Shown in pieces: positions 25,984-34,617 of a stretch of 64,000 nucleotides of DNA. The DNA is from SZUA-592 sp041556555 (GTDB taxonomy: Bacteria > Pseudomonadota > Gammaproteobacteria > Eutrophobiales > Eutrophobiaceae). Each line of letters begins with the position of its first letter. Position 1 is the first letter of the stretch. The notes under the pieces are model-generated. The model was given only the letters and a program-made list of their open reading frames with translations, ran no database searches and was not told where the DNA came from. The position numbers and the translations under genes were made by a program. Location of the stretch: contig JBFFIE010000002.1 in NCBI GenBank assembly GCA_041556555.1, forward strand, positions 82,092-146,091. The letters are read 5' to 3'.

Positions 25984-26874
25984 ATGCGGGTGATTTCAAA
26001 AGGTATCTATAAAAAACGGAGTATTGGCTCAGTATCATTTCAATCTATCCGCCGTTTTACTGGTTACATTATAATCTTCATTGCTTCTTTACCATCAATG
26101 GTATACAGCAATGAATCCGAATCCCACAGAAATAAGATTAGCCTATCAGACTTCGACAATGAACAGGCATTGGCTTACAGCCAGTCTGTTATAGGTAAAA
26201 CAATTGCTGATTACCAACTGACAGATCAAAATGGAAATACTGTAAATATTGCGAATTACTATATTGAAAAACCAGTAATTGTTAGTTTCATATACACCAG
26301 CTGTCATCATACATGTCCTGTTTTAACAACAAATCTTCATAAAACCGTTGAAATTGCACAACAGGCACTCGGTAAAGACAGCTTTACCGTTTTAACAATA
26401 GGATTTGATGCAGGCATTGATACTCCGCACCGAATGAAATCATTTGCTGCTGAAAGAGGTATCAATGACAGAAACTGGCACTTCCTGAGTGCTGACACCG
26501 AAACAATAGAAAATATTACCCGTGATATGGGCTTTATATTCTTTACTTCTGCAAAAGGATTTGACCATCTGGCCCAAACAACAATTATAGATAGAAAGGG
26601 ACGCGTTTACAGGCAGATTTATGGTGCATCATTCCCGCCTCCTGCGCTAATTGAACCATTAAAAGAAATCATGTATGAAGGTGGTAATTTTTTACCAACG
26701 AATATCTCTGAATGGATGAATAATATCCGCTTATTCTGTACTATCTATGATCCCTCTTCAGGCAGATACAGTTTTGATTACTCAATTTTTATTGCGCTCA
26801 TTACCGGCTTCATTTCATTAGGCGCACTACTGCTTTTCCTTGTTCATCTCTGGCGCACAAATAGGGCCAGCTGA
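25984..26874 (+). CDS. senC: SCO1/SenC family copper chaperone/thioredoxin-fold protein
   Basis: Delivers copper to, or reduces, the CuA site of subunit II. 296 residues: N-terminal membrane anchor (about 27-42), SCO domain with the copper-binding Cys107 and Cys111 in SCHHTCP and a His in the FDHLAQTT motif, then an unusual C-terminal transmembrane helix (about 267-290). It follows norY by 29 bases in the same transcript. Confidence 0.9.
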   Translation: MRVISKGIYKKRSIGSVSFQSIRRFTGYIIIFIASLPSMVYSNESESHRNKISLSDFDNEQALAYSQSVIGKTIADYQLTDQNGNTVNIANYYIEKPVIVSFIYTSCHHTCPVLTTNLHKTVEIAQQALGKDSFTVLTIGFDAGIDTPHRMKSFAAERGINDRNWHFLSADTETIENITRDMGFIFFTSAKGFDHLAQTTIIDRKGRVYRQIYGASFPPPALIEPLKEIMYEGGNFLPTNISEWMNNIRLFCTIYDPSSGRYSFDYSIFIALITGFISLGALLLFLVHLWRTNRAS

Positions 26875-26907
26875 CACAGAAATTATCAATTTCTGTTTCA
26901 TATATTT

Positions 26908-28440
26908 ATGAAAAAATACCTGAGACAAATGTTCGAAAAAGCAGATGATTTCTTCAATGCAGGATTCTCTACAGCATGTAATCCCATGATTCAATTGGGT
27001 GCCATGGGTTGGTTTTTTTACTGGATAGTTGTTGTTAGTGGTATATATCTATATATCTTTTTTGATACAGGTGTAACTGAAGCATATGAATCCATCGAAT
27101 ACCTGACCAATGTGCAATGGTATGCCGGTGGTGTAATGCGAAGTTTTCATCGCTATGCATCAGATGCCCTGGTAATTGTTATTTTACTGCACTCGCTTCG
27201 TGAATATTCCCTTGACCGCTTTCACGGTCCCCGCGGCTTTATATGGATTATCGGTGTCATGGCTCTGTTGCTTTTATATGCAAGTGGCATTACTGGATAC
27301 TGGATTGTGTGGGACAGACTTGCCCAGTATATCGCAATATCAACATCAGAATGGCTAGATGATCTTCCATTCTTTGGTGAATCCATCGCCAGAAATTTCC
27401 TGGATGATACCACCCTGAGCGACCGGTTTTTTACACTGTTTATATTTATCCATATTGCCGTCCCCCTGATCCTTTTGCTATTCATGTGGATTCATGTACA
27501 ACGGATAACAATGCCGAAAACATCTCCTCCTGTGAAACTTGCCACAGGTACCCTGATAATGCTGTTATGTTTGTCGCTCATTTATCCTGCAACCAGTCAG
27601 GGTCCTGCTGAACTTGACCAGGCAATTACAATCATAGAACTGGATTGGTACTACATGTTTTTTTATCCGCTATTGGATGAATTTCCGGGAATATATATTT
27701 GGATTTCTGTTTTGATTTTGACCCTGATATTGGTTTGCATGCCATGGTTTGGCAAGACTGAAGGATTATCTATTGCAAAGGTTGAACTGGATAATTGTAA
27801 TGGTTGTGGTCGCTGTGTAGTCGATTGTCCATATAACGCGGTGAGTCTGGAATCACGTACTGATGGTCTTCCTTATACGAATCAGGCGGTAGTCGATCCG
27901 GAACTGTGTGTAAGCTGCGGAATATGCGTCGGGGCATGTCCTACTGCTATGCCTTTCAGACGAAAAAGTGAACTGGTTCCAGGTATTGAGTTACCCGATT
28001 TTTCAGTTAACCAGCTCAGGGATAATATTATTAATGCCACTGAAAACATGAAAGACCGTAACAATATCATTGTCTTCACATGCAATTATGGCCCTGAGGC
28101 AAATATAATTAATATCCCTAATACAACAGTACTTTCAATACCGTGTATAGGCATGCTTCCCCCCTCATTTATAGATTTCATTCTCAGCCGTAATATTGCC
28201 GATGGATTATTCCTGACCGGATGCAAAGCAGGTAGCTGTTATCACAGATTCGGTATCAACTGGACAGAGCAACGGATCGCCGGCGAACGCGATCCTTTTT
28301 TACGTGACAGGGTTCCACGGGAAAGAATAAGTTGTTACTGGGCCGGGAAGATTAACAGGAAACAACTTTTACAGGAAATTACCCGTTTTCGGGAAAAACT
28401 GGTTTCACAAAACACAGAAAAAACTGTACTGAAAAATTAA
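26908..28440 (+). CDS. Cytochrome b / 2x[4Fe-4S] ferredoxin / FlpD(MvhD)-like fusion protein
   Basis: A 510-residue fusion. Residues 1-280 form a cytochrome b N-terminal-type membrane domain with four haem ligands in two pairs of bc1 spacing: His81/His95 and His182/His196. Residues 290-350 hold two [4Fe-4S] motifs, CNGCGRCVVDCP (Cys297-307) and CVSCGICVGACP (Cys334-344). Residues 388-450 resemble the FlpD/MvhD hydrogenase delta domain, with Cys392, Cys413, Cys439 and Cys444 (GCKAGSC). Probably a quinone-linked electron carrier serving NO reduction; partner and direction unknown. No hydrogenase or heterodisulfide reductase genes are nearby. Confidence 0.85.
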   Translation: MKKYLRQMFEKADDFFNAGFSTACNPMIQLGAMGWFFYWIVVVSGIYLYIFFDTGVTEAYESIEYLTNVQWYAGGVMRSFHRYASDALVIVILLHSLREYSLDRFHGPRGFIWIIGVMALLLLYASGITGYWIVWDRLAQYIAISTSEWLDDLPFFGESIARNFLDDTTLSDRFFTLFIFIHIAVPLILLLFMWIHVQRITMPKTSPPVKLATGTLIMLLCLSLIYPATSQGPAELDQAITIIELDWYYMFFYPLLDEFPGIYIWISVLILTLILVCMPWFGKTEGLSIAKVELDNCNGCGRCVVDCPYNAVSLESRTDGLPYTNQAVVDPELCVSCGICVGACPTAMPFRRKSELVPGIELPDFSVNQLRDNIINATENMKDRNNIIVFTCNYGPEANIINIPNTTVLSIPCIGMLPPSFIDFILSRNIADGLFLTGCKAGSCYHRFGINWTEQRIAGERDPFLRDRVPRERISCYWAGKINRKQLLQEITRFREKLVSQNTEKTVLKN

Positions 28441-28462
28441 TCGTGAAAACCGGCTATTTGCC

Positions 28463-28966
28463 ATGAATACAGCTAAAAACATTATCATTCAGATAGCTGC
28501 CTATATCTCTTTTGCTGTATTTATTGGATATTTCTCATCCAATCCTGGATATATACATCTTGATCCTGACATGGCTTTACTCAAGATAAGTTTCAGTCAC
28601 GCAGGGCAAAGAAAGGAAGAATGTCGGCGATTGACGCAGGAAGAGCTGGAGGCATTGGCTCCAAACATGAGGAGACCGCTCGAATGCAGTCGTGAACGTG
28701 TACCAATTCTCGTTGAAGTTTTACTGGATGGAAAAATCCTATACAAAGAATATATTCCTCCCTCAGGTTTATCACATGATGGTACCTCGACAGTATATGA
28801 ACGCTTCAGGGTAACACCTGGTCAACATAAATTGGTTACAAGAATGCGTGATAGTCGTGAAAATGAAGGATTTGATTTTGAACGTTCAGCTGATATCGAA
28901 TTAAAACCGGGACAAAATTTCGTAATCGATTTTAACAAGGAATCCGGTGGCTTCGTATTTTTATAA
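28463..28966 (+). CDS. Membrane-tethered periplasmic protein of unknown function
   Basis: A 167-residue protein with one N-terminal transmembrane helix (about 6-24) and a soluble domain expected in the periplasm. Cys54 and Cys75 lie either side of a charged helix and could form a disulfide or bind metal. The C-terminal half looks like a beta-sandwich (QHKLVTRMRDSRENEGFDFE then FVIDFNKESGGFVFL). It starts 22 bases after the fusion gene, so it is likely in the same operon. I do not recognise the family. Confidence 0.75.
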   Translation: MNTAKNIIIQIAAYISFAVFIGYFSSNPGYIHLDPDMALLKISFSHAGQRKEECRRLTQEELEALAPNMRRPLECSRERVPILVEVLLDGKILYKEYIPPSGLSHDGTSTVYERFRVTPGQHKLVTRMRDSRENEGFDFERSADIELKPGQNFVIDFNKESGGFVFL

Positions 28967-29003
28967 ATATATATGCGGTTCAAATAAAAGGTAGGTGACT
29001 GAT

Positions 29004-29399
29004 ATGCAACTTCTGGAATGGAAAGATGAATTTTCACTTGGTATTCCGGAAATAGACTTTGAACATCGTGAATTAATTCAATTGATAAACCAGATGCTTG
29101 TCAAGATATATGAATCCGAAGGAACTGAAAATACATCAGAATATCTTGGCGAAATATATGCCCGCATCGCTTTGCATTTTGCCCTGGAAGAAAAAATCAT
29201 GCGAGAAAGGAATTACGATCATCTGGAAGATCACAAGTCAGATCACGATAAATTGCTTAATGAAATACGGGATATCATGGATAATTACAGTGATATAACG
29301 GAAATTGACACTGATAAATTTGTTAATGAACTCACTCACTGGTTTACTGATCATTTCAGTACCAGAGATGCGAGATTACACAGATACCTGGATATGTAA
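29004..29399 (+). CDS. Bacteriohemerythrin
   Basis: A 131-residue four-helix non-haem di-iron protein. The motif set is complete: His21 (DFEHRE), His58 and Glu62 (LHFALEEK), His77 and His81 (DHKSDHD), and a C-terminal HFSTRD. Such proteins bind O2 and can bind or scavenge NO. I use the ATG at 29004, eight bases after AGG, not the GTG at 28995. It lies between the NO reductase arm and a cytochrome c, so an NO or O2 buffering role fits. Confidence 0.9.
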   Translation: MQLLEWKDEFSLGIPEIDFEHRELIQLINQMLVKIYESEGTENTSEYLGEIYARIALHFALEEKIMRERNYDHLEDHKSDHDKLLNEIRDIMDNYSDITEIDTDKFVNELTHWFTDHFSTRDARLHRYLDM

Positions 29400-29471
29400 C
29401 CGGGCTATTTTGGACGTTAAATGCATCAGCTGATTACTGTTTGAATTAACTAACTGAAGGAGGACAGCACA

Positions 29472-29777
29472 ATGAAAAATGTGTTTAAAATATTATTAAC
29501 AGTAATTTTGTCGGGATTCGTATCTATTGCTATTGCAGAGGGAGATGCGGCAGCTGGCAAGGAAAAATCATCAAACTGCGCGGCCTGCCACGGGGCGGAT
29601 GGTATCAGCCCGAATGATTTGTGGCCGAATCTGGCAGGGCAGAAATTCGGTTATCTTGTCAAGCAACTGAAAGCCTTTCGTGAAAAATCACGATCCGACC
29701 CCATGATGTCACCCATGGCTGCGAATCTCACGGATGAGGACATCAATGATTTGGCAGCATATTACAGCGGCTTATAG
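29472..29777 (+). CDS. Class I cytochrome c (c553/c5-like), exported
   Basis: A 101-residue monohaem cytochrome. Signal peptide about residues 1-22, haem motif CAACH at 36-40, and axial Met likely Met82 in PMMSPMAANL. GGAGGA precedes the ATG. At the end of the plus arm it is a natural electron donor to NirS or to the CuA subunit, filling the place of the missing nirM. Confidence 0.9.
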   Translation: MKNVFKILLTVILSGFVSIAIAEGDAAAGKEKSSNCAACHGADGISPNDLWPNLAGQKFGYLVKQLKAFREKSRSDPMMSPMAANLTDEDINDLAAYYSGL

Positions 29778-29801
29778 CCGGGATCTATCCGAAAAAACTG
29801 C

Positions 29802-29835
29802 TGTCCGGGTGTCATCAACTATTGCCGCCCGGACA
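29802..29835. terminator. Inverted repeat between convergent respiratory arms
   Basis: TGTCCGGG (29802-29809) and CCCGGACA (29828-29835) pair perfectly around an 18-base loop in the 87-base gap where the cytochrome c gene and nirN converge. There is no T-run, so termination is inferred from position only. Confidence 0.4.
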
Positions 29836-29864
29836 TCAGGCCGCATTTATGTACCGGGATGAGG

Positions 29865-31472
29865 TTAATGGCTAGTGCCACTTGATCCATGGATCTTGTT
29901 ATATACGTTATATTTTCCGGAAGGTTTTTTCATGGGAATTCTTTTTACTTCATCCAATGTGTTGGAATCATACACAACGAGTGCGCCATCATCTTCCCAG
30001 ATACTCAGCAAGGCGTATCTTCCATCCTTTGTAAATTCAACATGAGCCGATGTCTTGCCTGGAGCAGGTCTCAGGGTTGCAACAATTTCCAGGGTGGCTT
30101 TATCAATTACATGGACAGCGTCCTTATCCGGACCAAAAAATACATCAACCCATCCATAGGGTGAATTTTCGTGCGAACGCATGAAAAATCCCGGCCCCAG
30201 CGTTTTTATCTCCCTGATGATTTTCCAGGTTGATTGATCAATGATACTGACCAGGCCTTCTTTCATATTTGGAGTAGCCAGTACAGTTTTACCCCGGTAT
30301 TCCCAGCTAATGCCTGACCCCAAGTGTGGTAATCCCGAGAAGTCAAGCTCGGCTATCTTCTTGCCGACAATCAGATTGACAACTTGGCCGTTTTTTGCAT
30401 TTCGTGCTGTTCCGACAAGATTGTTATATTCTGCATCAAAGAAGAAATCGTCCAGATAATCATCCAGATGTATGCGGCGAATGGGAAACGGCATATCCGC
30501 TGCTATTCCTTCCTGGTAACGATAATCATGCACCATGCCGGTATATACCGGTTCCTGCTTTTCTTCATAAAAAATTTCCCAGATTTCGGGGATGTCTTTC
30601 AATGCAACAATAAAACTGCCTCTTGGGGGTGCATCATATACTGCACTGACACGTGAGCTTTTGCCTGATTCGTTCTCAACAGGAATGACTTTTATCGGTG
30701 AGAGATTTTCGGCATCAAGGATTACAAGCGTGTGCGGAAGATAATTGCCGGCCAGTACATACCTGCCATCATTCGAAACGGCGATATTACGGGTATTTAT
30801 TCCGACCCTGATTTCAGCGGTATATTTCAGGTTATACAGATCAAACCTGGATACCCATCCGTCTCTTGAAGCAAAATAAACATATCGACCATCAGGTGAA
30901 TATTTCGGCCCTCCATGTAAAGCCCGTCGTGACTTGAATCTGTGTATTGGTTCGAGGCGGTCACCATCAAGAATAGATACATGATGATCGCCTTTTTCAA
31001 CGACAACAAACAGGTTCAGGGGATCGGCATCGAACAGCGGTTTATCACTGGATATATCATTTTTTCGCTTGATAATATGTGTATTTTTTATTTCCTCGAT
31101 ATTCCAGATCGGTACTTTGGTCAGCGGGGTGTAAATATAATCAACCAGTAATTCTATTTGCCTGTCATTGAGCTTTTCCCGGTAAGCTGGCATCTGGGTC
31201 GCGGCAAGTCCGTTACTGATCGAATCATAGGCCGCCGCTTTTTTCAGGCGTGCCAGATTCTCCGGCAACAATGCTGGCCCTGTTCCTCCAAGACGACCAG
31301 CACCGTGACAGGCCGCGCAGTGCTGTTTATATAAGCTGTCTGCCTGTATTTGAGTTTCGGCAAGGCAAACCCTGCTCATTGTTGCCAGGATTAGAACAAC
31401 TATTGCAACTGGTTTGTTTCTATACAATTGCTGTATCAATATCGCGGTTGTTATGACTGATTCCCGTGTCAT
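29865..31472 (-). CDS. nirN: Dihydro-haem d1 dehydrogenase NirN
   Basis: NirS paralogue of 535 residues: signal segment (about 20-38), cytochrome c domain with CAACH at 52-56, then an eight-bladed d1-type propeller. In Pseudomonas NirN carries out the final oxidation giving haem d1 and hands it to NirS. Its C terminus (GKYNVYNKIHG) resembles but differs from that of NirS. The start overlaps the nirJ end by 53 bases. It is called nirN and not a second nirS because of its place after nirJ and its closer fit to that family. Confidence 0.88.
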   Translation of the reverse strand: MTRESVITTAILIQQLYRNKPVAIVVLILATMSRVCLAETQIQADSLYKQHCAACHGAGRLGGTGPALLPENLARLKKAAAYDSISNGLAATQMPAYREKLNDRQIELLVDYIYTPLTKVPIWNIEEIKNTHIIKRKNDISSDKPLFDADPLNLFVVVEKGDHHVSILDGDRLEPIHRFKSRRALHGGPKYSPDGRYVYFASRDGWVSRFDLYNLKYTAEIRVGINTRNIAVSNDGRYVLAGNYLPHTLVILDAENLSPIKVIPVENESGKSSRVSAVYDAPPRGSFIVALKDIPEIWEIFYEEKQEPVYTGMVHDYRYQEGIAADMPFPIRRIHLDDYLDDFFFDAEYNNLVGTARNAKNGQVVNLIVGKKIAELDFSGLPHLGSGISWEYRGKTVLATPNMKEGLVSIIDQSTWKIIREIKTLGPGFFMRSHENSPYGWVDVFFGPDKDAVHVIDKATLEIVATLRPAPGKTSAHVEFTKDGRYALLSIWEDDGALVVYDSNTLDEVKRIPMKKPSGKYNVYNKIHGSSGTSH

Positions 31473-32610
31473 CTATACTGATTTCACTGTTTGTCAGATA
31501 ACAGGCCGGGTCTTCCGCCCAGGGATCACCGGTCATCTGTAACGCCCTGATTCTTGTATTGCCTCCGCAGATATTAAAAAAGCAACAATGTCCGCAACGC
31601 CCGCTTATTTTTCTTGGTTTGTCTTTCAGGCCGGCCATAATCGGATCACTGGTATCCATCCATATTTCCGAAAATGGTCGTTGTTTTACATTACCAAGGT
31701 TATAGTGCCACCAGAAGGTATCCGGATGGACATTCCCCAGATTATCAATATTTGCAATATTCACTCCTGAACTGTTACCACCCCATTGTTCCAGTCTGTT
31801 ACGGATATAATCTTCCTTTTCCGGAAAATGTTTTTTGACCCAGTACATGAAATATACGCCATCCGCGTCATTGTTACCCGATACATATTCACGATTTCGC
31901 CCTTCCTTGGTATCCTGCCAGCATTTACTGAATAATATATCTAGGGATTTTCTTGTAATTTTATGGGTAACATCGTCCTTGCGGTTCCGGTTACCGCGCC
32001 CCGCGTAATTCAAATGTGACAGATAAAATTTATTAATATCCTCTGTATCCATGAGGGTAAGCAGATCGGACAATTCATTGTAATTATCCAGGGTCATTGT
32101 AAACCTGAGACCCACCTTTATGCCGCTATCCCTGCATAATTTTACCGCTTTCATAGAGGCTTCAAATGCACCCGCCTTCCTCCGAAAATAGTCATGTGTT
32201 TCCTTCAAACCATCGATACTGATTCCTACATAGTCATATTCAATATCAGCGATTTCCCTGATGTTGCTCTCACTTATTAGTGTCCCGTTGCTTGACAGCC
32301 CGACATAAAAACCCATTCGTTTCGCTCTTCTGGATATATCGAAAATGTGCGGGTGCAGGAGTGGTTCACCGCCTGAAAGGATGAGTACCGGAACACCAAA
32401 CTCTTTCAAGTCATCCATGACCGCATGGATTTCCTTAATAGTCAATTCTCCCGGAAAATCATGATCTGCGGAAATTGAATAACAATGCTTGCAGGCAAGA
32501 TTACAGCGGCGAATTAGATTCCATATTACAACCGGGCCGGAAGGTCTGGACCCCTGCCGCGGTGGTGCGGGATTCTCTATTTCCTTCATGTATTGTGAAA
32601 TTCTGAACAT
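31420..32610 (-). CDS. nirJ: Haem d1 biosynthesis radical SAM protein NirJ
   Basis: Radical SAM enzyme, 396 residues, that acts on 12,18-didecarboxysiroheme to remove propionate side chains in making haem d1. The cluster motif CNLACKHC is Cys36, Cys40 and Cys43, followed by GGEPLLHP. A Cys-rich C-terminal segment (CGHCCFFNICGGN and a later Cys) suggests a second [4Fe-4S] cluster, as in NirJ. It begins 34 bases after nirH. Confidence 0.94.
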   Translation of the reverse strand: MFRISQYMKEIENPAPPRQGSRPSGPVVIWNLIRRCNLACKHCYSISADHDFPGELTIKEIHAVMDDLKEFGVPVLILSGGEPLLHPHIFDISRRAKRMGFYVGLSSNGTLISESNIREIADIEYDYVGISIDGLKETHDYFRRKAGAFEASMKAVKLCRDSGIKVGLRFTMTLDNYNELSDLLTLMDTEDINKFYLSHLNYAGRGNRNRKDDVTHKITRKSLDILFSKCWQDTKEGRNREYVSGNNDADGVYFMYWVKKHFPEKEDYIRNRLEQWGGNSSGVNIANIDNLGNVHPDTFWWHYNLGNVKQRPFSEIWMDTSDPIMAGLKDKPRKISGRCGHCCFFNICGGNTRIRALQMTGDPWAEDPACYLTNSEISIDDTGISHNNRDIDTAIV

Positions 32611-32644
32611 ATTGCCTGTTATCTTTTTTGAATTGGTGACCGTC

Positions 32645-33130
32645 TTAAATTCTCAAACCAGTCTTTTTTAATAACCGGGTACTATACAAAACATCGTAAC
32701 TCCGGGCTGCATCTCCCAGGATTTCCCTGATTTGATTGATATATTGATCCGTTGTGTGCTTATCACGGCCATGAATCATGGCAAACAAGTTATAGGGCCA
32801 TTCCGGAAGATGCCTTGGTCTTCGATAACAATGACTGACAAAATCCAGTTCACCAATTTTCGATCCCAGTTCCGATATTCTTTCATCCTCTATATCCCAG
32901 ACTGTCATTCCATTTGCGCGGAAACCCAGGTTGTAATGATTTGGTACCACCCCGATTCTTCGGATAATACCCGATAACTGCATGGCCTTTATGCGCTCCA
33001 TTACTGTCTTGACATCAACACCGACTTTTTCTGCGATGATGTGATAAGGACGTGCGCAAACTGGCAAGCCTTCTTGTGTATACTTTATGATCAGTCGATC
33101 AATAGTATTTGTCTGGTCCAGTTCAGGCAT
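32645..33130 (-). CDS. nirH: Siroheme decarboxylase subunit NirH
   Basis: AsnC/Lrp-like fold protein, 161 residues. With NirG it decarboxylates the acetate side chains of siroheme. Winged-helix N terminus, then the signatures LGFRANGMTVWDIED and CYRRPRHLPEWPYNLFAMIHG with conserved His, Tyr and Arg. Overlaps the nirG stop by 8 bases. The split between NirH and NirL (next but one gene) is made by order and is less certain than the family. Confidence 0.88.
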   Translation of the reverse strand: MPELDQTNTIDRLIIKYTQEGLPVCARPYHIIAEKVGVDVKTVMERIKAMQLSGIIRRIGVVPNHYNLGFRANGMTVWDIEDERISELGSKIGELDFVSHCYRRPRHLPEWPYNLFAMIHGRDKHTTDQYINQIREILGDAARSYDVLYSTRLLKKTGLRI

Positions 33131-33566
33131 TGAATCTCAATCCTACAAAATATTCATCCAGTTTTGGCATGTTATAAGCTTTATAACCGGTTTCTTCTTG
33201 TATGCTTTTGAGAAATGCTGGTAAATTCTTTTCAGAATCAATCGCCACCACAAACCATATGTTAAATTTATGATCACGCTCATAATTATGTGCCACTTCA
33301 GAATGTTCATTAATAATAGATACCACACGCTCAACATCCTTTTCAGGGATCTGCATTGCGACTAGGCTGTAAACACCACCCATCTTCTCAACATTAAACA
33401 TGGGGCCAAACCTGCTCAAAATACCATCGTCGAGCAAAGCCTGGACACGACTTATGAGCTCTGATTCAGTCAACCCGAGGTTCTCAGAAACAACTTTGAA
33501 AGGACGTTCACAAACCGGGAAGCCGGATTGAAGATAATTGATTATCTGTTTATCTTTGTAGTTCAT
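33123..33566 (-). CDS. nirG: Siroheme decarboxylase subunit NirG
   Basis: 147-residue AsnC/Lrp-like protein of the NirG/NirD half of the decarboxylase pair: RFGPMFNVEKMGGVYSLVAM and HNYERDHKFNIWFVVA carry the conserved His, Tyr and Arg used at the tetrapyrrole site. The phrase EKMGG separates it from NirD. Starts 24 bases after nirL. Confidence 0.88.
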   Translation of the reverse strand: MNYKDKQIINYLQSGFPVCERPFKVVSENLGLTESELISRVQALLDDGILSRFGPMFNVEKMGGVYSLVAMQIPEKDVERVVSIINEHSEVAHNYERDHKFNIWFVVAIDSEKNLPAFLKSIQEETGYKAYNMPKLDEYFVGLRFNA

Positions 33567-33590
33567 AATTAGAACTTCATCCCGAAATTA

Positions 33591-34106
33591 TCAAATACTG
33601 GCACCACATTGCTTAAAACGGCGTTTACTGAACAAAATTTCATGCGTATATTCCTGCCAGCTGTTCTCCACTATCATATCGTCGAGAAGACCTAATACAG
33701 TGTCTCTGTCCTTGCCGTGGATCATGCAAAACAGATTATATGGCCAATCCGGCAGTTTCCTCGGTCGGCGGTAACAAAGGGTCACAAACGGGTAATCTTT
33801 CATGAGAGCGGCAACATTATGGACGTTGCCATCGGGGATATTCCATACGGTCATGGCGTTGGCCCTGAAACCCAGTTCATGGTGCTTTACAATGATACCG
33901 AATCTTTTAATCACCCCCCTTTCCACCATATTGCCGATACGCCTTATCACTTCATGTTCACTGACGCCGAGAGTCCTGGCGATTTCCTGGTAAGGTCTTT
34001 CTGTTAATGGCAATCCCTGACGTATTAATGAAACAAGCTGGCTGTCTGAAAAACTTCTGTTTTCAGAATCAACGTCGGTTATGGCATTATCAATATCTGT
34101 CAGCAT
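33591..34106 (-). CDS. nirL: Siroheme decarboxylase subunit NirL
   Basis: 171 residues; winged helix near residues 25-70 and signatures LGFRANAMTVWNIPD and CYRRPRKLPDWPYNLFCMIHG. Partners NirD. The N-terminal 25 residues (acidic) are longer than in NirH. Its start overlaps the nirD stop by 7 bases, implying coupled translation and a 1:1 complex. Confidence 0.88.
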   Translation of the reverse strand: MLTDIDNAITDVDSENRSFSDSQLVSLIRQGLPLTERPYQEIARTLGVSEHEVIRRIGNMVERGVIKRFGIIVKHHELGFRANAMTVWNIPDGNVHNVAALMKDYPFVTLCYRRPRKLPDWPYNLFCMIHGKDRDTVLGLLDDMIVENSWQEYTHEILFSKRRFKQCGASI

Positions 34107-34606
34107 CGCAAATCAAATCCCAGGTCAATATGATAGGCATCCAGTATTGGCAACCTGATCAGCATCATTCCTGTGCGAGTCTCTATATCATCAAGCACTT
34201 CATTTACATGATGTTCATCCTTTCCATGGACAACAAACCATAAATTGAAATGATGTTCCCTCTCATAGTTATGATTCACCTCTTCATAGCCATTGATCAT
34301 TTCGGCAACTTCAAGAAGCATATCTTCCGGCACTTTCATGGCAGCAAGCAAACTTTTGTTAACCGAGTTAGGCTTGAATACCGGGCCAATACGGCTGACT
34401 GCCCCATCCTCCTGAAGCTTTTTCAATGTGTTCAGTAACTTAAGTGGATTGCAATTCAAATCACTTGCGATTTTATCAAACGGCTTTTCCTCCAACGGGA
34501 AATTCTTCTGGTAATTATTCAACAAGCACTTTTCCAGATGCGAAAATACGATTCCATCACCCTGTGCCTTGACTTCCAACAACCTGTTTTGTGCTTTACT
34601 GTTCAT
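34100..34606 (-). CDS. nirD: Siroheme decarboxylase subunit NirD
   Basis: 168 residues; winged helix around 35-75, then RIGPVFKPNSVNKSLLAAM and NHNYEREHHFNLWFVVHG, ending LDAYHIDLGFDL as in NirD. Forms the NirDL half of siroheme decarboxylase. Begins 11 bases after the nirF stop. Confidence 0.88.
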   Translation of the reverse strand: MNSKAQNRLLEVKAQGDGIVFSHLEKCLLNNYQKNFPLEEKPFDKIASDLNCNPLKLLNTLKKLQEDGAVSRIGPVFKPNSVNKSLLAAMKVPEDMLLEVAEMINGYEEVNHNYEREHHFNLWFVVHGKDEHHVNEVLDDIETRTGMMLIRLPILDAYHIDLGFDLRC

Positions 34607-34617
34607 TACCAGGATTT

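Noticed and set aside
29865..31472. A second nirS
   Set aside because: Place after nirJ and overall sequence fit NirN; the C terminus and propeller differ from the clear NirS at 36183-37916.
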